Source: Lasiosphaeris hirsuta (Eukaryota; Ascomycota; Sordariomycetes; Sordariales; Lasiosphaeriaceae). From it: a stretch of DNA of 64,000 nucleotides. The first letter of the stretch is position 1, and each line of letters begins with the position of its first letter. Made by a program: the position numbers and the translations under genes. Under the pieces are notes generated by a model. The model saw nothing but the letters and a program-made list of their open reading frames with translations. It was not told where the DNA came from and did no database searches. The stretch is from the NCBI GenBank assembly GCA_030549175.1, contig JAUKUA010000006.1:3038001-3102000 (forward strand), given 5' to 3'. Below, piece by piece: positions 1-10,353 of this stretch.

Positions 1-853
1 TTGCCTCATAGCCCAGATCCTCAATAGCCCCAACCAGGTCACCTGCTCTCTCCTTATCCTTCAGGTCGACAGTTGCACTGTTGGTGAGCAGATTGACAGT
101 GACGTTGGAGATCCAGTCCCGCTTGACTAGCTCGTTGGTGACGATGTTGACGCATGATGCGCACGTCATGCCGCCTATCGCGAGGCTTGCTCTCCAGAGG
201 GGCTGGACTGACGTGTCTTCATCGGTCTCGATGACAATGAAGGACTTGGAGGACATGGTGGTCTGGGGTCTCGGTGCCGGTCCCAACTTTGCGGTCGTGT
301 TTAACGTTGAACTTGTGTAATGTGTTGTGTTTTCTTCCATGTTATGCTTCTCGCTGGACCCATAGCTGTGTGCACTGCGACACTGCTCACAGTTGAGGAG
401 ATGGGTCTGGGCCTTTTGCGACTGTGAGGCCGGGGACGTGTGAGCGAATCTTGAGGCAGTCATCCATCGTGTCAGGGCGAACCCCGGACGAGATGTGTCC
501 TGCGGATGGCTGTTGCTGCTACTACTGCCCTCCCCATGATTGCTTTGGGGAGCGGCCGTGCCCGAGTCCACAAGAGGCATGTCGAGCAGCTCGCCGGCCG
601 ATGTCGTTACGCCGCACACCTCGAAGCCGCTCTCCTCAAGGGCTTTGTGCATTTCCATGAGTGAGGCGGTCGGGTCGTGTTCGACGGTAACGACGGAAGT
701 AACGACGTTCGGGGAGACCCATTTAACACGGCCGGCGCAGGACTCGCGCAAGGCGGCCTTTATAGTCGAGACGCAGGTGGGACAATGGAGATTAGCAAGA
801 AGAAACGAGGTAGTGGTTGTCTTAGATGGGGGCATGCTGATGGCGGGTGCCAT
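1..853 (-). CDS. Copper-transporting P-type ATPase, N-terminal part (runs off left edge)
   Basis: This is the N-terminal 284 codons of a heavy-metal P1B-type ATPase, which would pump Cu(I) into the secretory pathway (CCC2 family). It is open on the minus strand from an ATG at 853 to the window edge. Two heavy-metal-associated domains are visible. The first has the metal motif CPTC (about residues 19-22). The second has GMTCASC, with the typical following pattern of a TVNL strand and an EDLGY end. The two are joined by a long, low-complexity Ser/His/Cys-rich linker of about 100 residues. No intron is seen in this part. A second in-frame Met seven codons in could also be the start. The membrane, actuator and CPC/DKTG parts must lie to the left of the window. 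The HMA domains make the family secure; Cu over other soft metals is inferred from it. Confidence 0.85.
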   Translation of the reverse strand, partial: MAPAISMPPSKTTTTSFLLANLHCPTCVSTIKAALRESCAGRVKWVSPNVVTSVVTVEHDPTASLMEMHKALEESGFEVCGVTTSAGELLDMPLVDSGTAAPQSNHGEGSSSSNSHPQDTSRPGFALTRWMTASRFAHTSPASQSQKAQTHLLNCEQCRSAHSYGSSEKHNMEENTTHYTSSTLNTTAKLGPAPRPQTTMSSKSFIVIETDEDTSVQPLWRASLAIGGMTCASCVNIVTNELVKRDWISNVTVNLLTNSATVDLKDKERAGDLVGAIEDLGYEA

Positions 854-3351
854 GCTGGGCTTGACCGGGGGGGGGGTTTGTCAAGGGCTTGCCAAACCTA
901 GGTGGAACGGCGTGCGGGTGCGACTGCGTGCTTCCGCTTCCGTGTTGTTACTTCCAAGCGCAGGGTGTACAACAAGAGCGTGCAAATTAACGACGTCTCC
1001 TCTAGGAAATGCGGATGGGGGCGGGGTGGTGATGTCGATATAGCCTGAAGTCGCCAAGGCCGTGGATGCGAGTCCTGGGTTGTGGGGATCCGTGCAGGAT
1101 CGATGCCGAGCAATATGGGTTGCGAATATGGGTTGTGAATGGATTGCGAGGTGAGAGTGAGAGATGGAAGGGAACGCAGGGGCGAATAAAGTGCTTTTGA
1201 AGGGAGAAATACTTCTGTAGGGTTCTGCGGGCATGTTGCATTGCGTTGACTCAACGGGGACAAAGTCAATGTTGGGATAATTATTCAGCCCTTTCACGCA
1301 CATTTCGCGCAGGCCAAGCCATCAGGAAGGTGTTGCTGACTTTCTACCTCCTTCATTGGTGTCAAGGGCGGTTTGGTTTTCGCAGTTCAAGTAAAGTTTG
1401 CATGGAGGCTACCGACATCACGCGACCCCAATGTGCAGGTACTGGGTATGGTTGCTTCCATCCGGGGTCCGGACAAGAGCCCACGAGCCTTCGGGTTGCA
1501 ATTGCGATGGTCGTCCTGGAATGATAGCGTCAAAATTTGGGGATGATCTACCTTGGCAGGAGATCAGGTCCAGATTTTGGGCATTCCAAGACATGGGTAG
1601 AAAACTGAGGTATTGTTATTAGTTCAAGTTGACAATGCGCCCTCTCGAGTGAGAAACTCGTTCCAGCGAGGTCTCATTCAAGCAGACGAAAAAAGAATGA
1701 GCAGAGGAAGAAAACAATGAAGCGGTGACAGGAGATACGGAACAAGGATGTCGGGTCATGGGCACGATTACATCACCGCCTTGGCTTGTGCTGGGCCAAC
1801 ATGCTGGCAACAACGGCGCCGCCCTGCAGTGCCTGCAGCGGCTGCAGATGAGTGAGACCCGGCCGAATCACCACGAGCACCCACATGGGCACCGACATCA
1901 GCACCATCCTCTTTGACCCCGTCACCGCACAAAGGCCGCAGAGGCCTACCAGTCAGTTCCACAGAGCTGCCAAACGGTCGGATAGTGGTTCACAAGGCGG
2001 GCGGCAGACCGTCTGTTGCCAAGCCCCGACTCGGAGCGCCTCGCACTCAGCTCTCATATCATACCTTAGTCTTGTTGCCAGGAAACAAACATATCCAGCT
2101 TGGAGACATTGTTTGTTTACGATAGATAGTATAGGATTGATTGTGTTCAGGTAATTGCCAGCTTACCAGCGGCGGACAATGCGATTGCCGGCGATAGCTC
2201 GGAGAACGTTGCACCGACCATCTCGGTGCCCTCTTCGTACCTCCTTTCGCAGCATGCGGGGATACGCTGGGAATGACAAAGAACAGCATCCATAGCAGTT
2301 GGAAAACGAAGAAAATACTCGCCAATAGATCCAGAGAAGCTAGACCGGTAAAATTCCGACTATGTCAAGCCTAATTGCATCGCATGCGCGTGACAAAGTC
2401 TGATGTTGTGTTGCGATAATTGTGCCTTTGCGAAGCAATTAGTCAAGACTGCTATTACCCCACAACACACTTTCCGCGGATAACCCTGTTCATGCCAAGC
2501 ACCACCCTGTCATGCCGAGAACCGAGTTGCGAACCGATGTGGCGCTTCCTGCCAAGTCTTTCCCCTCTTGTCGACCTCTCCAAAAATCGACCCTTGAGCC
2601 CAGGATCACTACCAAGTGAGTCGGAAGACTTCTACACAACAGCATGGCTTGAGTATAACGACCAGGATCTTGGTGTGGCAAGCAAGCATCAATGTATGGT
2701 CCTATAGTCGCAGCCACGGGCAGAAATCGGGCAATGGAACAATCACATTGAAACAAAAAAAGTCGGAGGCTCCCATGGAGGCGAATATTGAAGGAGTTTT
2801 GACTGGTTCTTGCCACTCCCACTGAAAGGCAACGCGCTTCCACGTGACTTACGTTAGCACGACGGATGACAAACGGGTTCCAGATCGTGGGGGACATCGA
2901 GCGCTAACCCAAACTCGGCTAGCCTTAATCACGCCATCGACATCCATTCTCTCGAGCTTCGAATCGCAGCGTTGTCGCAAGGGCTTAACGACGCCGAGCA
3001 CCAGCCGAAGAGGGTTTTGGGAGCGATTGCTTTGCGGGCTTTAACAGCTAGGGTGCTAGCTTTTTTTCGGGTGAGAAAACGGTAGGTAAAACCTCTCTTC
3101 TCTTTTTCTTGTTGTCCTTCTGTCTTCTTGTGCTTCCTCACACTCGTCTCGGTTTCAAGCTGGGCATTCTCGCGGACGCGCTCTTCTCTCTCCGTCTTCT
3201 CTGTCTCTGCGCGATTTGAAGCAGTCTTCGCCCCTTGTTTTGCTTCTTGTCTCGCTACATCGAGAGGTGCCGCGCTCCTGCTCTTGAACCCGTCTTCAAG
3301 AGCCCTCCACTCCCTCCAGCCATTGAACAAGATCTCGAAGGACTAGACGCC
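854..3351. other. Intergenic region between the Cu-ATPase and MET10 starts
   Basis: This is a divergent spacer of about 2.5 kb. No coding region I recognise is present; the open frames are short, overlap on both strands and show no family motif. A run of eight to nine G lies near 870. The last 300 bases before MET10 are pyrimidine-rich, as in many fungal leaders. Confidence 0.5.
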
Positions 3352-6300
3352 ATGGAGCTGAAATTCCAAGAGTCCTCCGGCGGCGTTGCCTTGGACGACA
3401 AGGCTGCGGACCCCAATGCTTCTCCTGCTGAATTCGCCAAGACAGCGAGCTCGTCCCTGGGGAAAGATGTCCCACTCGCTTCCATCTCAGGCCTGACCTA
3501 TGTCACGAGTCAATTGCTTGTCCAGCAGATTGCCTACAAGCTCTCCGACAAGATCTTTTCCTTTTCACCCGATACCTTCGACTTGGACGCCGCTGTGAAG
3601 AATTGGTCGCAAGCGGGGGAGAAGAACATCTTTGGCGAGACCACAACCGTTGTGCCCCTCCAGACGAGGACCGGTGCCGGGGCCTTTGCGCTGGGATACA
3701 TCTTCTCGAAGGACTTTGACCTTGGCAAGCGTCACATCCCCCAGACCTTGCTGGCGCCGTCATTGAGCCTTCGCCATCTGCGCTCCGCTTTGGATCAGCT
3801 TGCCCTCTTGTATGGAGTCGCGAGCCCCTTCGTTGCCCACATCGCCGCCGCCGACTATTCTGCCAACGATGGGCTGGTAACCGAGTACGAGAGCGCTCTC
3901 CAGACCGCTGAGGACCTTGGCCTTGGGCTTGTTGCCAGCTCGTCTGCCTACGAAATCCAGCACATGTCGCTTTTGGCGACCCTTCTTGCCACTCTCTTGC
4001 CGACAATCCACATTTACGACGGCCTTCGCACGGCAAGAGAGACTCTGAGAGTTGTGGACGCCTTGAGTGAAGCCAGTATTTCCGAGCTCTACCGGACAAT
4101 TTCAAAGGAGGTTTCCACCCTGAACAAGAGATTGGATACTACCGGAAAGGTGGTCGAGCTTCTTCGCTCCTTCAACAACGAGCTTGGCACGTCGTATGCT
4201 CCTTTTGAGTATCACGGCCACGAGGCGCCGGAAACGGTGCTTGTTGTGTTTGGTAGCGCCGAGTCCCAACTTGCCAAGCAGGTTGTGGACGCCCTAGCTG
4301 CCGAGGGTAAGAAGGTGGGTTCAGTCAACGTCCGTATTTACCGACCCTTCATCGAGGAGGCCTTCCTTGCGGTACTCCCTGCCTCTACTCGCCAGATTGC
4401 GGTTTTGGGCCAGGTCAACGATGCTGTGTCTGTCGACGATGCTTCCATCCACTCGGCCCTGTTTTCAGATGTGCTCACCGCAGTCTCCTTCGCCGACAGA
4501 TGGGCGCATGAGCTGGTTGTTACCGATGTGAAGCATGCGGCTTCCACTGTTCACACCCCTAGCTCGGTTGCTGCTGTTTTCCGCAAGCTCAGCGACAAAG
4601 ATGCTCAAGCCGAAGTCCCTTTCAGCCTGTACTCTTTGGACCAGGTTCAGCAATACACCTTCTGGGATGTTGATAACTCAACAGCCGTTGAGTCTCCTTC
4701 AGTCTTGGGCACCCTGCTCGCCCGGGAGTCCACGAACAATGTCTATGTCGGCGAGACCTATGACAATCTCGTGTTGGGTGGCGTTGTCCGCACTGACATT
4801 AGAAGCTCCAAGAAGTCGATTGAGGCTCCCTTTGACGTCGAGGAAGCCGATATCGTCTTTGTTGGCGATGAGAAGCTTCTTAAAGAGGTTGCCGTTCTCA
4901 AGGGGGCCAAGTCTGGAGGCAAGCTCATTGTTCGGCTGCCGAGTGTCAAGGAGGGCGACCTTGAGAAGCGGATTCCCGCTTCGGCAAGGAGGGAGATCCA
5001 GGAGAAGGGTCTGCAGCTCTTCATTTTGGATTCTTCGTTCTCCCCCACGCTCGAAAAGGAGGCCCAACTTCTCGTCGAGCTTGCATTCTTGCGGGTGGCG
5101 CGGCCTGGGATCACTTCAGGAGAGCTTGTCAAGTTTTCCTGGATTGCTCAGGACCAAGCGACCCTCGCAGAGTGCGCTGACTCGCTCTCGGAGTTCCTTC
5201 GTGAGGTTGAGGTGCCTGCCACCTGGTCCGAAGTTTCCGCCGACGTGGTTGCGCCTACTCTTGTTCAGGCGGTAACTCGCAACAGCTTCGCCCCCTTCCA
5301 AAAGGAAGAGCTAGGGCAGGACCTGAAGCTCCAGGACTGGCAATCAGCCGCGAAGGGTTTCGCCTTCAAGGAGGCATACGGCACCAAGACCGACCTCCGG
5401 CCCGACCTGCCGGTCAAGACCTCCACGGTTCACGTCAAGGAGAATCGCCGGCTTACGCCCGATGATTACGACCGAAACATCTTCCATATCGAGTTTGACC
5501 TTGGTAACTCGGGCCTGACATACAATATTGGCGAGGCTCTCGGAATCCACGCCGATAACGACCCAGCGCAGGTTCTGGAATTCATCCAATTCTACGGCCT
5601 GAATGCCGATGACCTCGTGCAGGTGCCTTCACGCGAGGATGCCGCCGTGACGGAGACACGGACTGTTTTCCAGTCCTTGGTGCAGAACATCGATATCCTT
5701 GGCAAGCCGCCCAAGCGCTTCTTCGAGACCCTCGCCGAGTTTGCTACGGATGAGGCCGAGAAGAAGAAGCTCGAGTTCCTAGGCAGCAAGGAGGGTGCTG
5801 AGGAGTTCAAGGAGTTGTCCGAGGTTGAGACAGTCACGTATGTGGACATCTTGGAGAAGTTCAAGTCGGCCCACCCCGACTTCCACAACCTGGTGAAGAT
5901 CGTGTCCCCTCTCAAGCGTCGCGAGTACAGTATCGCCTCAGCACAGGCCGTCACGCCCACATCGGTCGCCCTGATGATCGTCGTCGTCGACTGGGTCGAC
6001 ACCAAGGGCCGCACCCGCTACGGGCAAGCCACGCGCTACCTGTCGGGGCTCGCCCCGGGCACCGCCGTTACGGTTTCGGTCAAGCCCTCCGTCATGAAGC
6101 TGCCTGTCAAGGACACGGCGCCGCTGATCATGGCCGGCCTCGGCACCGGCCTGGCGCCCTTCCGCGCCTTTGTACAATACCGCGCGATGCAGAAGGCGCA
6201 GGGCAAGGAGATCGGCGCGATCCTGCTCTACCTCGGCAGCCGTCACCGGCGCGAGGAGTACCTCTATGGCGAGGAGTGGGAGGCGTACGTGGATGCGGGC

Positions 6301-6579
6301 GTTATCACGCTGCTGGGTGCTGCCTTCTCGCGCGACCAGCCCCAGAAGATCTACATCCAGGACCGCATGCGCGGGACCATCCAGGATATCGTCAAGGCGT
6401 ATATCCAGGAGGAGGGTTCGTTTTACCTGTGCGGCCCGACGTGGCCGGTGCCAGACGTTACGGCGGTGTTGGAGGAGGCGATCGCGGCTGAGGCGAAGGG
6501 GAGTGGACGGAAGGTGGACTCGCGGAAGGAGATTGAGAGGTTGAAGGAGGATGGGAGATACGTCTTGGAGGTTTATTAG
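3352..6579 (+). CDS. met10: Sulfite reductase [NADPH] flavoprotein alpha subunit
   Basis: It supplies NADPH electrons to the sirohaem beta subunit that reduces sulfite to sulfide in sulfate assimilation and cysteine/methionine synthesis; cytosolic. The single exon encodes 1075 residues, the usual size for fungal MET10. The N-terminal half (about residues 30-430) resembles the pyruvate-ferredoxin-oxidoreductase-like fold of this family. The C-terminal third is a ferredoxin-reductase module with the FAD-binding motif RREYSIASA (about 856-864), the NADP motif GLGTGLAPFRAF (about 929-940) and the CGPTWPVPDV segment near 1026. I chose the ATG at 3352 (Met-Glu-Leu-Lys-Phe), which sits in a good context (gacgccATGg). 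The frame stays open upstream to 3235, but that stretch does not look like protein. As in yeast, a flavodoxin domain is absent from this subunit. Confidence 0.95.
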   Translation: MELKFQESSGGVALDDKAADPNASPAEFAKTASSSLGKDVPLASISGLTYVTSQLLVQQIAYKLSDKIFSFSPDTFDLDAAVKNWSQAGEKNIFGETTTVVPLQTRTGAGAFALGYIFSKDFDLGKRHIPQTLLAPSLSLRHLRSALDQLALLYGVASPFVAHIAAADYSANDGLVTEYESALQTAEDLGLGLVASSSAYEIQHMSLLATLLATLLPTIHIYDGLRTARETLRVVDALSEASISELYRTISKEVSTLNKRLDTTGKVVELLRSFNNELGTSYAPFEYHGHEAPETVLVVFGSAESQLAKQVVDALAAEGKKVGSVNVRIYRPFIEEAFLAVLPASTRQIAVLGQVNDAVSVDDASIHSALFSDVLTAVSFADRWAHELVVTDVKHAASTVHTPSSVAAVFRKLSDKDAQAEVPFSLYSLDQVQQYTFWDVDNSTAVESPSVLGTLLARESTNNVYVGETYDNLVLGGVVRTDIRSSKKSIEAPFDVEEADIVFVGDEKLLKEVAVLKGAKSGGKLIVRLPSVKEGDLEKRIPASARREIQEKGLQLFILDSSFSPTLEKEAQLLVELAFLRVARPGITSGELVKFSWIAQDQATLAECADSLSEFLREVEVPATWSEVSADVVAPTLVQAVTRNSFAPFQKEELGQDLKLQDWQSAAKGFAFKEAYGTKTDLRPDLPVKTSTVHVKENRRLTPDDYDRNIFHIEFDLGNSGLTYNIGEALGIHADNDPAQVLEFIQFYGLNADDLVQVPSREDAAVTETRTVFQSLVQNIDILGKPPKRFFETLAEFATDEAEKKKLEFLGSKEGAEEFKELSEVETVTYVDILEKFKSAHPDFHNLVKIVSPLKRREYSIASAQAVTPTSVALMIVVVDWVDTKGRTRYGQATRYLSGLAPGTAVTVSVKPSVMKLPVKDTAPLIMAGLGTGLAPFRAFVQYRAMQKAQGKEIGAILLYLGSRHRREEYLYGEEWEAYVDAGVITLLGAAFSRDQPQKIYIQDRMRGTIQDIVKAYIQEEGSFYLCGPTWPVPDVTAVLEEAIAAEAKGSGRKVDSRKEIERLKEDGRYVLEVY

Positions 6580-6716
6580 GCTGGATTTTGGTGCCGGGAA
6601 TGTTCCTTGAATTAGTGGGAAGTAAACCCACCCGCTCTGGCCAGCCACATGCCTCGGTCCCCGAGTATATATATGTTGAGTCACAAGCAGCGAAGCTTCC
6701 AACAATCAGAATAAAT

Positions 6717-6805
6717 CTCCTTGTGGTGTAGTTGGCTATCACGCTCGGCTGTAAATGGAAAAATAATATACCGAAAGGTCACCGGCTAGATTCCGGTCGA
6801 GGAGA
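6717..6805 (+). tRNA. tRNA-Tyr (GTA) with intron
   Basis: Folding by eye gives a 7-bp acceptor stem (6717-6723 with 6798-6804), a 3-bp D stem (6726-6728 with 6740-6742), an anticodon stem 6744-6748 with 6771-6775 (last pair mismatched) and anticodon GTA at 6751-6753. A 15-nt AT-rich intron (6755-6769) lies one base 3' of the anticodon, the canonical place. Fungal tRNA-Tyr genes normally carry an intron, which supports the call. The T stem ACCGG/CCGGT is perfect, but the T loop reads CTAGATT instead of a TTCRANY-type loop, so the B box is altered and the gene could be weak or a pseudogene. Confidence 0.75.
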
Positions 6806-7031
6806 CAGACGTGTATAATGTTTTTAAAGTTTTGCCGATTGTTTCTTTTGGTGTTTCTGATTATTGTGTAAATGCCTTGTGCAATACACGCAGCTCGTTT
6901 TTGGACATCGAGTGACGCACGACGAGGAGGGGATATATACGACCCGTTCTGGCGAACTCCAAGTCCTCTCCTTCGACGACCAATTCCCCGCCAAAATGAG
7001 CGTGAGGGATGCCCAGAATCGGCCAAAAGTA

Positions 7032-7130
7032 TGGGACGTGTGAGGCTCGAACCCACGACTTTTGGATGTCTCTGAAGTCTACTCAGATCATGTCATGAGA
7101 CCAACGCTCTACCAACTGAGCCAACATCCC
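7032..7130 (-). tRNA. tRNA-Met (CAT), elongator type, with intron
   Basis: On the minus strand: acceptor stem GGGATGT with ACGTCCC, D arm GCTC-AGTTGGTA-GAGC, anticodon CAT at 7097-7095, T arm GTGGG-TTCGAGC-CTCAC and discriminator A at 7032. A 26-nt intron (7068-7093) lies one base after the anticodon. The anticodon stem pairs four of five positions (TTGGT with TCCAA). Both control boxes are canonical. It lies 226 bp from the tRNA-Tyr gene on the opposite strand, in the gap between MET10 and the transhydrogenase gene. Confidence 0.85.
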
Positions 7131-7530
7131 AGATGTTGATATGAGTTGGTGTTGTAAAATGCCGACCGTGTCTCCGCTGTGACGACGAAATGTTAGAAAA
7201 GGTTGGATTTGGGCGACAAGACAGACTTCGCGATGTCAGCGGAAGGTTGGATGCACCCATGGAATGGGTGCAGCGCAGCCCCTGAATGAGATGGCCGGAG
7301 GCGCTGGGGTAAATGCATTGGGGATGTGCCGTGGCGTGCGGGGGAGCGGAGCCCCCACTCCTGCACAGCACCGCTCGCACCAGCAACACCAATGGGTGCC
7401 CGCCATCGGGATGATTCAGTGGTGGTAAAGCCGCCCGGGAGATGCCAGCCGAGTGTGGGGTAAGCTGGGGAATGGGGAAGGTGCAGGAATCGGAGCGTCC
7501 CCGATTTTGCCCTCTGTTCTCTACATGTAG

Positions 7531-7560
7531 CCAGGACGAGCCAGGACGAGCCAGGACGAG
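7531..7560. repeat. Tandem repeat, 10-bp unit x3
   Basis: Three perfect copies of CCAGGACGAG in the leader of the transhydrogenase gene, ending 24 bp before its ATG. The rest of the gap 7131-7584 shows nothing else I can name. Confidence 0.9.
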
Positions 7561-7584
7561 GGAGACACAGACACGCACTTCACA

Positions 7585-9217
7585 ATGACAGGAGGCATTC
7601 GAGTCGTTCCCGGTGTAAGTGACCCCCTAGCGGACGGACTGCGACAGACATATATAGGTAGGTACCTTGAGGGAGGCTGACAGTCTCCAGCGGGCCGCTC
7701 AGGCGGTGAACCTCCTTCGGACGGTCCAGTTCACACACCCGCCCTCGTGTCCCTGCCACGCCAACCCAAGCCATCACCACCATGGCCACTCGACAGCTCC
7801 GGCCATCCCCCGGTTCGCCGACCGGACGCCGCGGCGCGGGTACGCCACGCCACAGGACCCGTCGCAGCTCAAGGAGTACGCCTTTGAGATGGCCGCCTCG
7901 TCAATCCGCTTCGGGCCAGGCGCCACGCGCGAGGTCGGCATGGACCTGACCAACATGCGCGTGAAGCGTGTGTGCGTCGTGACCGACGAGACGGTCGACA
8001 AGCTCGGCGCCATGAAGACGGTCCGGGCCGCTCTGACCCGGGAAGGGCTCGACTTCCGCGTCTTCAACAAGACCAAGGTCGAGCCCAAGGACTACTCGAT
8101 CAAGGAGGCCATCGAGTGGGCCAAGCCCTACAACCCCGACGCCTTCGTCGCCGTCGGCGGCGGCTCCGTCATCGACACGGCCAAGCTGATGAACCTGTAC
8201 GCGAGCTACCCCGAGGCCGACTTCATGGACTTTGTCAACGCGCCGCTCGGCAAGGGCCGGCCCATCGACCGCAAGCTGCGCCCGCTCATCGCCATCCCGA
8301 CCACGTCGGGCACGGGCAGCGAGACGACGGGGACCGCCATCTTCGACCTGACCACGCACCACGCCAAGACGGGCATCGCTCACCGCAACCTCAAGCCGAC
8401 GCTGGGCATCTGCGACCCGCTGAACACGCGCACTATGCCGTCGGCCGTCGTCGCTAGCTCGGGGCTCGACGTCCTGTGCCACTCGCTCGAGTCGTGGACC
8501 GCCATCCCCTTCAACGAGCGCACCCCGCGCCCGACCAACCCCATCCTGCGCCCGGCCTACCAGGGCGCCAACCCCATCAGCGACATCTTCTCCCTCAACG
8601 CCCTGCGCGCCACCGTCAAGTACCTCCCGCGCGCCGTCCACGACCCCGAGGACTTTGAGGCCCAGAGCGAGATGCTGCTCGCTGCCACGCTGGCGGGCGT
8701 CGGCTTCGGGAATGCTGGCGTGCATCTGTGCCATGGTAACCACCAACCCGGTGCCCCAGGGAGACAGAACCCAAGCTAACTTTCCCCAGGCATGTCGTAC
8801 CCCATCTCGGGCCAAAACCCCGGCTACAAGCACGCCGGGTACCAAGTCTCGTCGCCCATCATCCCGCACGGCGTCTCGGTCGCGGTGACGGCCCCCGCCG
8901 TCTTCCGCTTCACGGGCGCCTCGGACCCGGAGCGCCACCTGGCTGCCGCCGAGGCGTTTGGCGTCGACATCAGCAACGTCAAGCGCGAGAGCGCCGGCGA
9001 GGTGTTGGCCGAGGCGCTGACTAAGTTCCTTGCCGACCTGGGGGATCAGCCGGCGGGTTTGAAGGCGCTGGGCTTTGGGGCCGAGCACATCGACCAGCTT
9101 GTCGAAGGGACGATACCGCAGGCGAGGGTCTTGATGCTGGCGCCGGGCTTGGCGGCGGAGCTGGAGGCCGAGAGGGGGCAGCTCAGGAGGCTGTTTGAGG
9201 AGGCGATGGAGCATTGA
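7585..9217 (+). CDS. Hydroxyacid-oxoacid transhydrogenase, mitochondrial (iron-type ADH family)
   Basis: Predicted to couple oxidation of 4-hydroxybutyrate to reduction of 2-oxoglutarate in mitochondria (ADHFE1/HOT type). Three exons: 7585-7614, 7691-8735 and 8790-9217, giving 500 residues. The tiny first exon encodes ten residues; intron 1 (7615-7690) has a GTAAGT donor, and the splice restores the frame exactly. The N-terminus is basic with a CPCHANPSHHHH stretch typical of fungal homologues, consistent with a targeting sequence. The nucleotide-binding GGGSVIDTAK lies near residues 166-175. Metal-binding histidines are seen in DVLCHSLESW (about 270-279) and in the second half at SPIIPHGVSV. 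The intron 8736-8789 falls inside a Gly codon after HLCH. HOT is preferred over other Fe-ADHs because of the N-terminus and overall pattern; the substrate is inferred. Confidence 0.88.
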
Positions 9218-9485
9218 GCTCGAACTTTTATATAGTTTTATCTTGGAGTAACATGTGTTGCCAGACACCGTAACTGTTTGACATAATGAGACCTCTGACT
9301 GGACTGGACTGGATGTCGCGAATTTGTGGTGCCCAAGTACACTCGCACAGACAGCATAATTTTGATGTGCTCGCGCGACTCGTTTCCAAACGTCTGGATT
9401 TTCATATGTAATTACAATCATTAAAATAGCGTGGTTAGATTTCCACAAGGGGGGGTATATTAACATCATCCACATGCATCCCTCC

Positions 9486-10169
9486 TTACATCGCCCCAGC
9501 AACACCAAACAACACTCCCACCGCCACCGCCCCAACCACTGCCCCGGTCTCCCTAGCCCCGCTCGTCGACGTCGACGTCGGCGTGGGGAACGTCGGCGTG
9601 CGGCTCGTGCTACTAGCCGTCTTGGTGACCCCGCTGGCACCGCTGCTCGTGACCGAGACGGCCGCGCAGGCCGTCATGCCGAACAGGGGCGTCACCGTCT
9701 CGGCGCGCGTGATGCTCGTGCCCTTGGCGTCCAAGCAATCCAGCACGCGCGACACGTGCTGCTCGTTGGCGCTGACCAGCGATACCACGTCGGTGCTGTA
9801 GGCGCTCATGGGCCCCGCGAGCGCGCCCGGCGCGTCCGCGATCCAGCTGCACGGGTCGTGCACCGTCACCGTCTCGGTGGCCAGGTACGCCGAGAAGGCC
9901 GCGTTGGGCGTCGGGATCAGCCCGATCGAGAGGATCAGCGTGTCCAGCGCCGTCTGGCACGCGCGCAGGTCGACGCTGCGCGTTGACGAGGTAGATTCTT
10001 CAGGTTCTTCCGTAGTCTCGGTCGGCGCGGCCGAGGGCGCGGCCGAGGGCGCCGGCGGCGCGGATGGCGGCGCGGATGGCACCGCGGTGATGCCGCTTTG
10101 GCGGGGCTGAAGGCGGTTCGCCGTGGCGGTTGATGCCAGCAGCGCGAGGAGCAGGGACTGGGCGTGCAT
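9486..10169 (-). CDS. Small secreted, probably GPI-anchored protein (four cysteines)
   Basis: A 227-residue single-exon protein with clear secretion features. It has a signal peptide (MHAQSLLLALLASTATA, then a RLQPRQ Kex2-like site), a Pro/Ala/Ser-rich stretch (about residues 30-60), and a central domain with four cysteines (in RACQTA, HDPCSWI, LDCLDAKG and TACAAV). A Ser/Thr-rich stalk follows, and the protein ends in a hydrophobic tail (GAVVGAVAVGVLFGVAGAM) that fits a GPI-attachment signal. It would sit at the plasma membrane or in the wall. I do not recognise a named family; similar four-cysteine GPI proteins are common and uncharacterised in Sordariomycetes. The ATG at 10169 is the only one giving a signal peptide. 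Confidence 0.7.
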   Translation of the reverse strand: MHAQSLLLALLASTATANRLQPRQSGITAVPSAPPSAPPAPSAAPSAAPTETTEEPEESTSSTRSVDLRACQTALDTLILSIGLIPTPNAAFSAYLATETVTVHDPCSWIADAPGALAGPMSAYSTDVVSLVSANEQHVSRVLDCLDAKGTSITRAETVTPLFGMTACAAVSVTSSGASGVTKTASSTSRTPTFPTPTSTSTSGARETGAVVGAVAVGVLFGVAGAM

Positions 10170-10346
10170 TGTGGCGTTGGTGGGGAGGGGATTGGCTGCT
10201 GGGTGTGGATTTTTTCTTGTCAGAGAGGAACTGCGCCGTGGTGTTTTGCGGTTGGGGAGAGAGCAGTGGAGGATCAGACGGCTGCGCAGAAGAAAAAAAT
10301 GGGAAGAAAAGACAGGAATGAAGGAACACCACGCCTGCGGCTCGTG

Positions 10347-10353
10347 TATATAA
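10347..10353 (-). promoter_or_regulatory. Candidate TATA element of the GPI-protein gene
   Basis: TATATA-type box about 180 bp upstream of the start at 10169, next to a purine-rich (on +) leader. Position and sequence are plausible but nothing else supports it. Confidence 0.3.

Noticed and set aside
1852..1916. His-rich plus-strand peptide (NHHEHPHGHRHQHH) near the copper ATPase
   Set aside because: Tempting as a metal-binding peptide, but it is very short, has no further support and both strands are open there.
2059..2325. Minus-strand frame with a hydrophobic start (MASIFFVFQLLWMLFFVIP)
   Set aside because: The rest has no protein-like pattern and no homologue I recognise; chance signal-like sequence.
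7901..9640. 579-codon minus-strand open frame across the transhydrogenase gene
   Set aside because: It is the shadow of GC-rich codon use in a clearly conserved + strand gene; Arg/Gly/Val-rich without motifs.
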